NCBI GenBank assembly: GCA_964436865.1
Contig: CAYTFK010000022.1
Span: 1-41,953, forward strand
From: JAXGPP01 sp964436865
GTDB taxonomy: Bacteria > Planctomycetota > Planctomycetia > Pirellulales > Thermoguttaceae
Direction: 5' to 3'
Length of the DNA: 41,953 nucleotides
Each line of letters starts with the position of its first letter. Position 1 is the stretch's first letter. This document shows positions 41,200-41,953 of the stretch, piece after piece. A program made the position numbers and the translations under genes. The notes below the pieces were generated by a model. It saw only the letters and a list, made by a program, of their open reading frames with translations. It made no database searches and was not told the DNA's origin.

Positions 41200-41953
41200 C
41201 TACGGGCTTGTCTCGATCGAGACTGGTCCCAGCAGTCCAGATGGCAAGAGCGGGGAGTCGGGCTTCCAGTGATTCCAGGCGGCAAAGGTACGGCGGCCCG
41301 TCGGGTCGGTCTGCCCGCTGAGAAGCCACTGGGGCCACTCGCGCCACGTGCCGTTGGCATTCTGCTCCGGATCACGCGGGAGCGATTCGTCGCCGATGAG
41401 GCGATTCGGCCAGAGGTTGGCCACTTCCAGTTCGAGCGTGTTTGTGCCCGGTCGCAGCGCCGTGGTGATGTCGATGCGGAAGGGTGATTTCCAGACGACG
41501 CCGATGTCGCGGCCGTTAAGACGCACGTGGGACATCACCTCGACGCGGCCGAGGTTAAGATACAGAGGAGTGCCGGGAAGGGCGACATCTTCCGGCAGAT
41601 TGAACTGCTTGCGGTAAACCGCCCGGCCGGAGTAGTGCTTGATTGCCTCTTCGGGCCGCTGGGACCAATTGTCGAGGGCCGTGAACGTGATGGGCTCTCG
41701 CGGGCCGCCGTAAGCGGCGTCGAACGTCACTTGCCAGGGGCCTTCGAGTTCTACCACCGTCCGAAACGCGGGAAAATTGCTGCCGGGTGTGCCGCCAGCC
41801 TTCACTGGAAAGCGGAAGACAACGAAGAAGCTCTCCGCGGCGTCCAGACGTAAGGGAATGCTGGTCCGGCCGTCGTCCGTCGCGCCGTATGTCGGCAGCT
41901 CGCGGATCGCGCCAGTCTCGGGGTGCCATAGTTCGGGTTGCCTATCCGTAACC
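41200..41953 (-). CDS. GH106-like alpha-L-rhamnosidase, C-terminal part (cut by window end)
   Basis: The frame is open from the stop at 41200 to the right edge, so only the C-terminal 250 residues are seen. Upstream of the apparent GTG start at 41805 the frame still reads ELWHPETGAIRELP and ESFFVVFRFPV, the conserved pattern before the last domains of GH106 enzymes, so that GTG is not the real start. The visible part includes YRKQFNLPED, EVMSHVRLNGRDIGVVWKSP and NTLELEVANLWPNRLIGDE, the jelly-roll carbohydrate-binding end. GH106 members cleave alpha-L-rhamnosyl bonds. A GH2-like enzyme is the alternative. The heparinase is next on the same strand, 135 bp on. Confidence 0.82.
   Translation of the reverse strand, partial: VTDRQPELWHPETGAIRELPTYGATDDGRTSIPLRLDAAESFFVVFRFPVKAGGTPGSNFPAFRTVVELEGPWQVTFDAAYGGPREPITFTALDNWSQRPEEAIKHYSGRAVYRKQFNLPEDVALPGTPLYLNLGRVEVMSHVRLNGRDIGVVWKSPFRIDITTALRPGTNTLELEVANLWPNRLIGDESLPRDPEQNANGTWREWPQWLLSGQTDPTGRRTFAAWNHWKPDSPLLPSGLLGPVSIETSP

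Noticed and set aside
39733..41487. Plus-strand open frame of 584 codons opposite the heparinase and GH106-like genes
   Set aside because: It is antisense to two clear enzyme families and crosses their intergenic gap; composition is arginine-rich without domain signals.
1..41953. CRISPR array, prophage, rRNA or tRNA genes
   Set aside because: No regularly spaced direct repeats, phage structural genes, or cloverleaf or rRNA core sequences were recognised when reading both strands.

Overview
This 42 kb, GC-rich window looks like chromosome of a planctomycete (Planctomycetota, most likely a Pirellulales-type organism). The reasons are the gene mix: a PQQ-like beta-propeller protein, an arylsulfatase, a Tat-exported Gfo/Idh/MocA oxidoreductase, a DUF4832 protein, a DUF4432 mutarotase-like protein, a sialidase, heparinase II/III and GH106 families, plus several secreted proteins of lineage-restricted appearance. 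Many genes have weak or no Shine-Dalgarno sites. No rRNA, tRNA, CRISPR array or transposase gene was recognised.

Layout. Bases 1-5600 hold housekeeping and mixed genes: a GNAT acetyltransferase, an HDOD protein with a degenerate GGDEF tail, an MDR-type NADP oxidoreductase, a PQQ-like beta-propeller protein and infA. Bases 5.9-9.5 kb carry two tandem secreted paralogues of unknown function, which converge on a NarL/FixJ response regulator at a palindromic repeat. Bases 10.5-14.3 kb have a solitary adenine-N6-type DNA methylase divergent from a one-haem CXXCH protein. At 14.3-20.7 kb are an HGSNAT/DUF5009-like membrane acyltransferase, a protein that fuses two bL12-like repeats to a membrane segment and an esterase, a parallel beta-helix protein and a secreted beta-propeller protein. 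At 20.9-22.9 kb an Rrf2 regulator and an NnrS-like membrane protein form a probable nitric-oxide-response pair. At 23-28 kb are the Gfo/Idh/MocA-sulfatase pair and an O-antigen-ligase-like protein, followed by a short intergenic stretch with all the signals of a small RNA gene.

From 28 kb to the right edge, carbohydrate genes dominate. A leftward group (DUF4432 mutarotase-like, DUF4832, penicillin-acylase family) is divergent from a rightward group (cupin isomerase-like, TIM-barrel isomerase-like, Gfo/Idh/MocA dehydrogenase, then a sialidase). A leftward heparinase and a GH106-like gene, cut by the window end, follow. Together they suggest extracellular attack on sulfated or deoxy-sugar-rich polysaccharides and intracellular isomerisation and oxidation of unusual sugars. 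No transporter or dedicated sugar regulator is visible.

The most notable signals are: (1) a roughly 490-bp element with 33-nt terminal inverted repeats, themselves built of 14-nt tandem units, carrying one S23-type four-helix-bundle gene interrupted by a single in-frame amber codon and lying between two genes of the sugar operon; (2) a probable 73-nt orphan small RNA with promoter, palindromic operator-like site, UUCG hairpin and intrinsic terminator; (3) the bL12-like/esterase fusion; and (4) an Rrf2 regulator with a two-cysteine ligand set beside an NnrS-like gene and a palindrome on its promoter.
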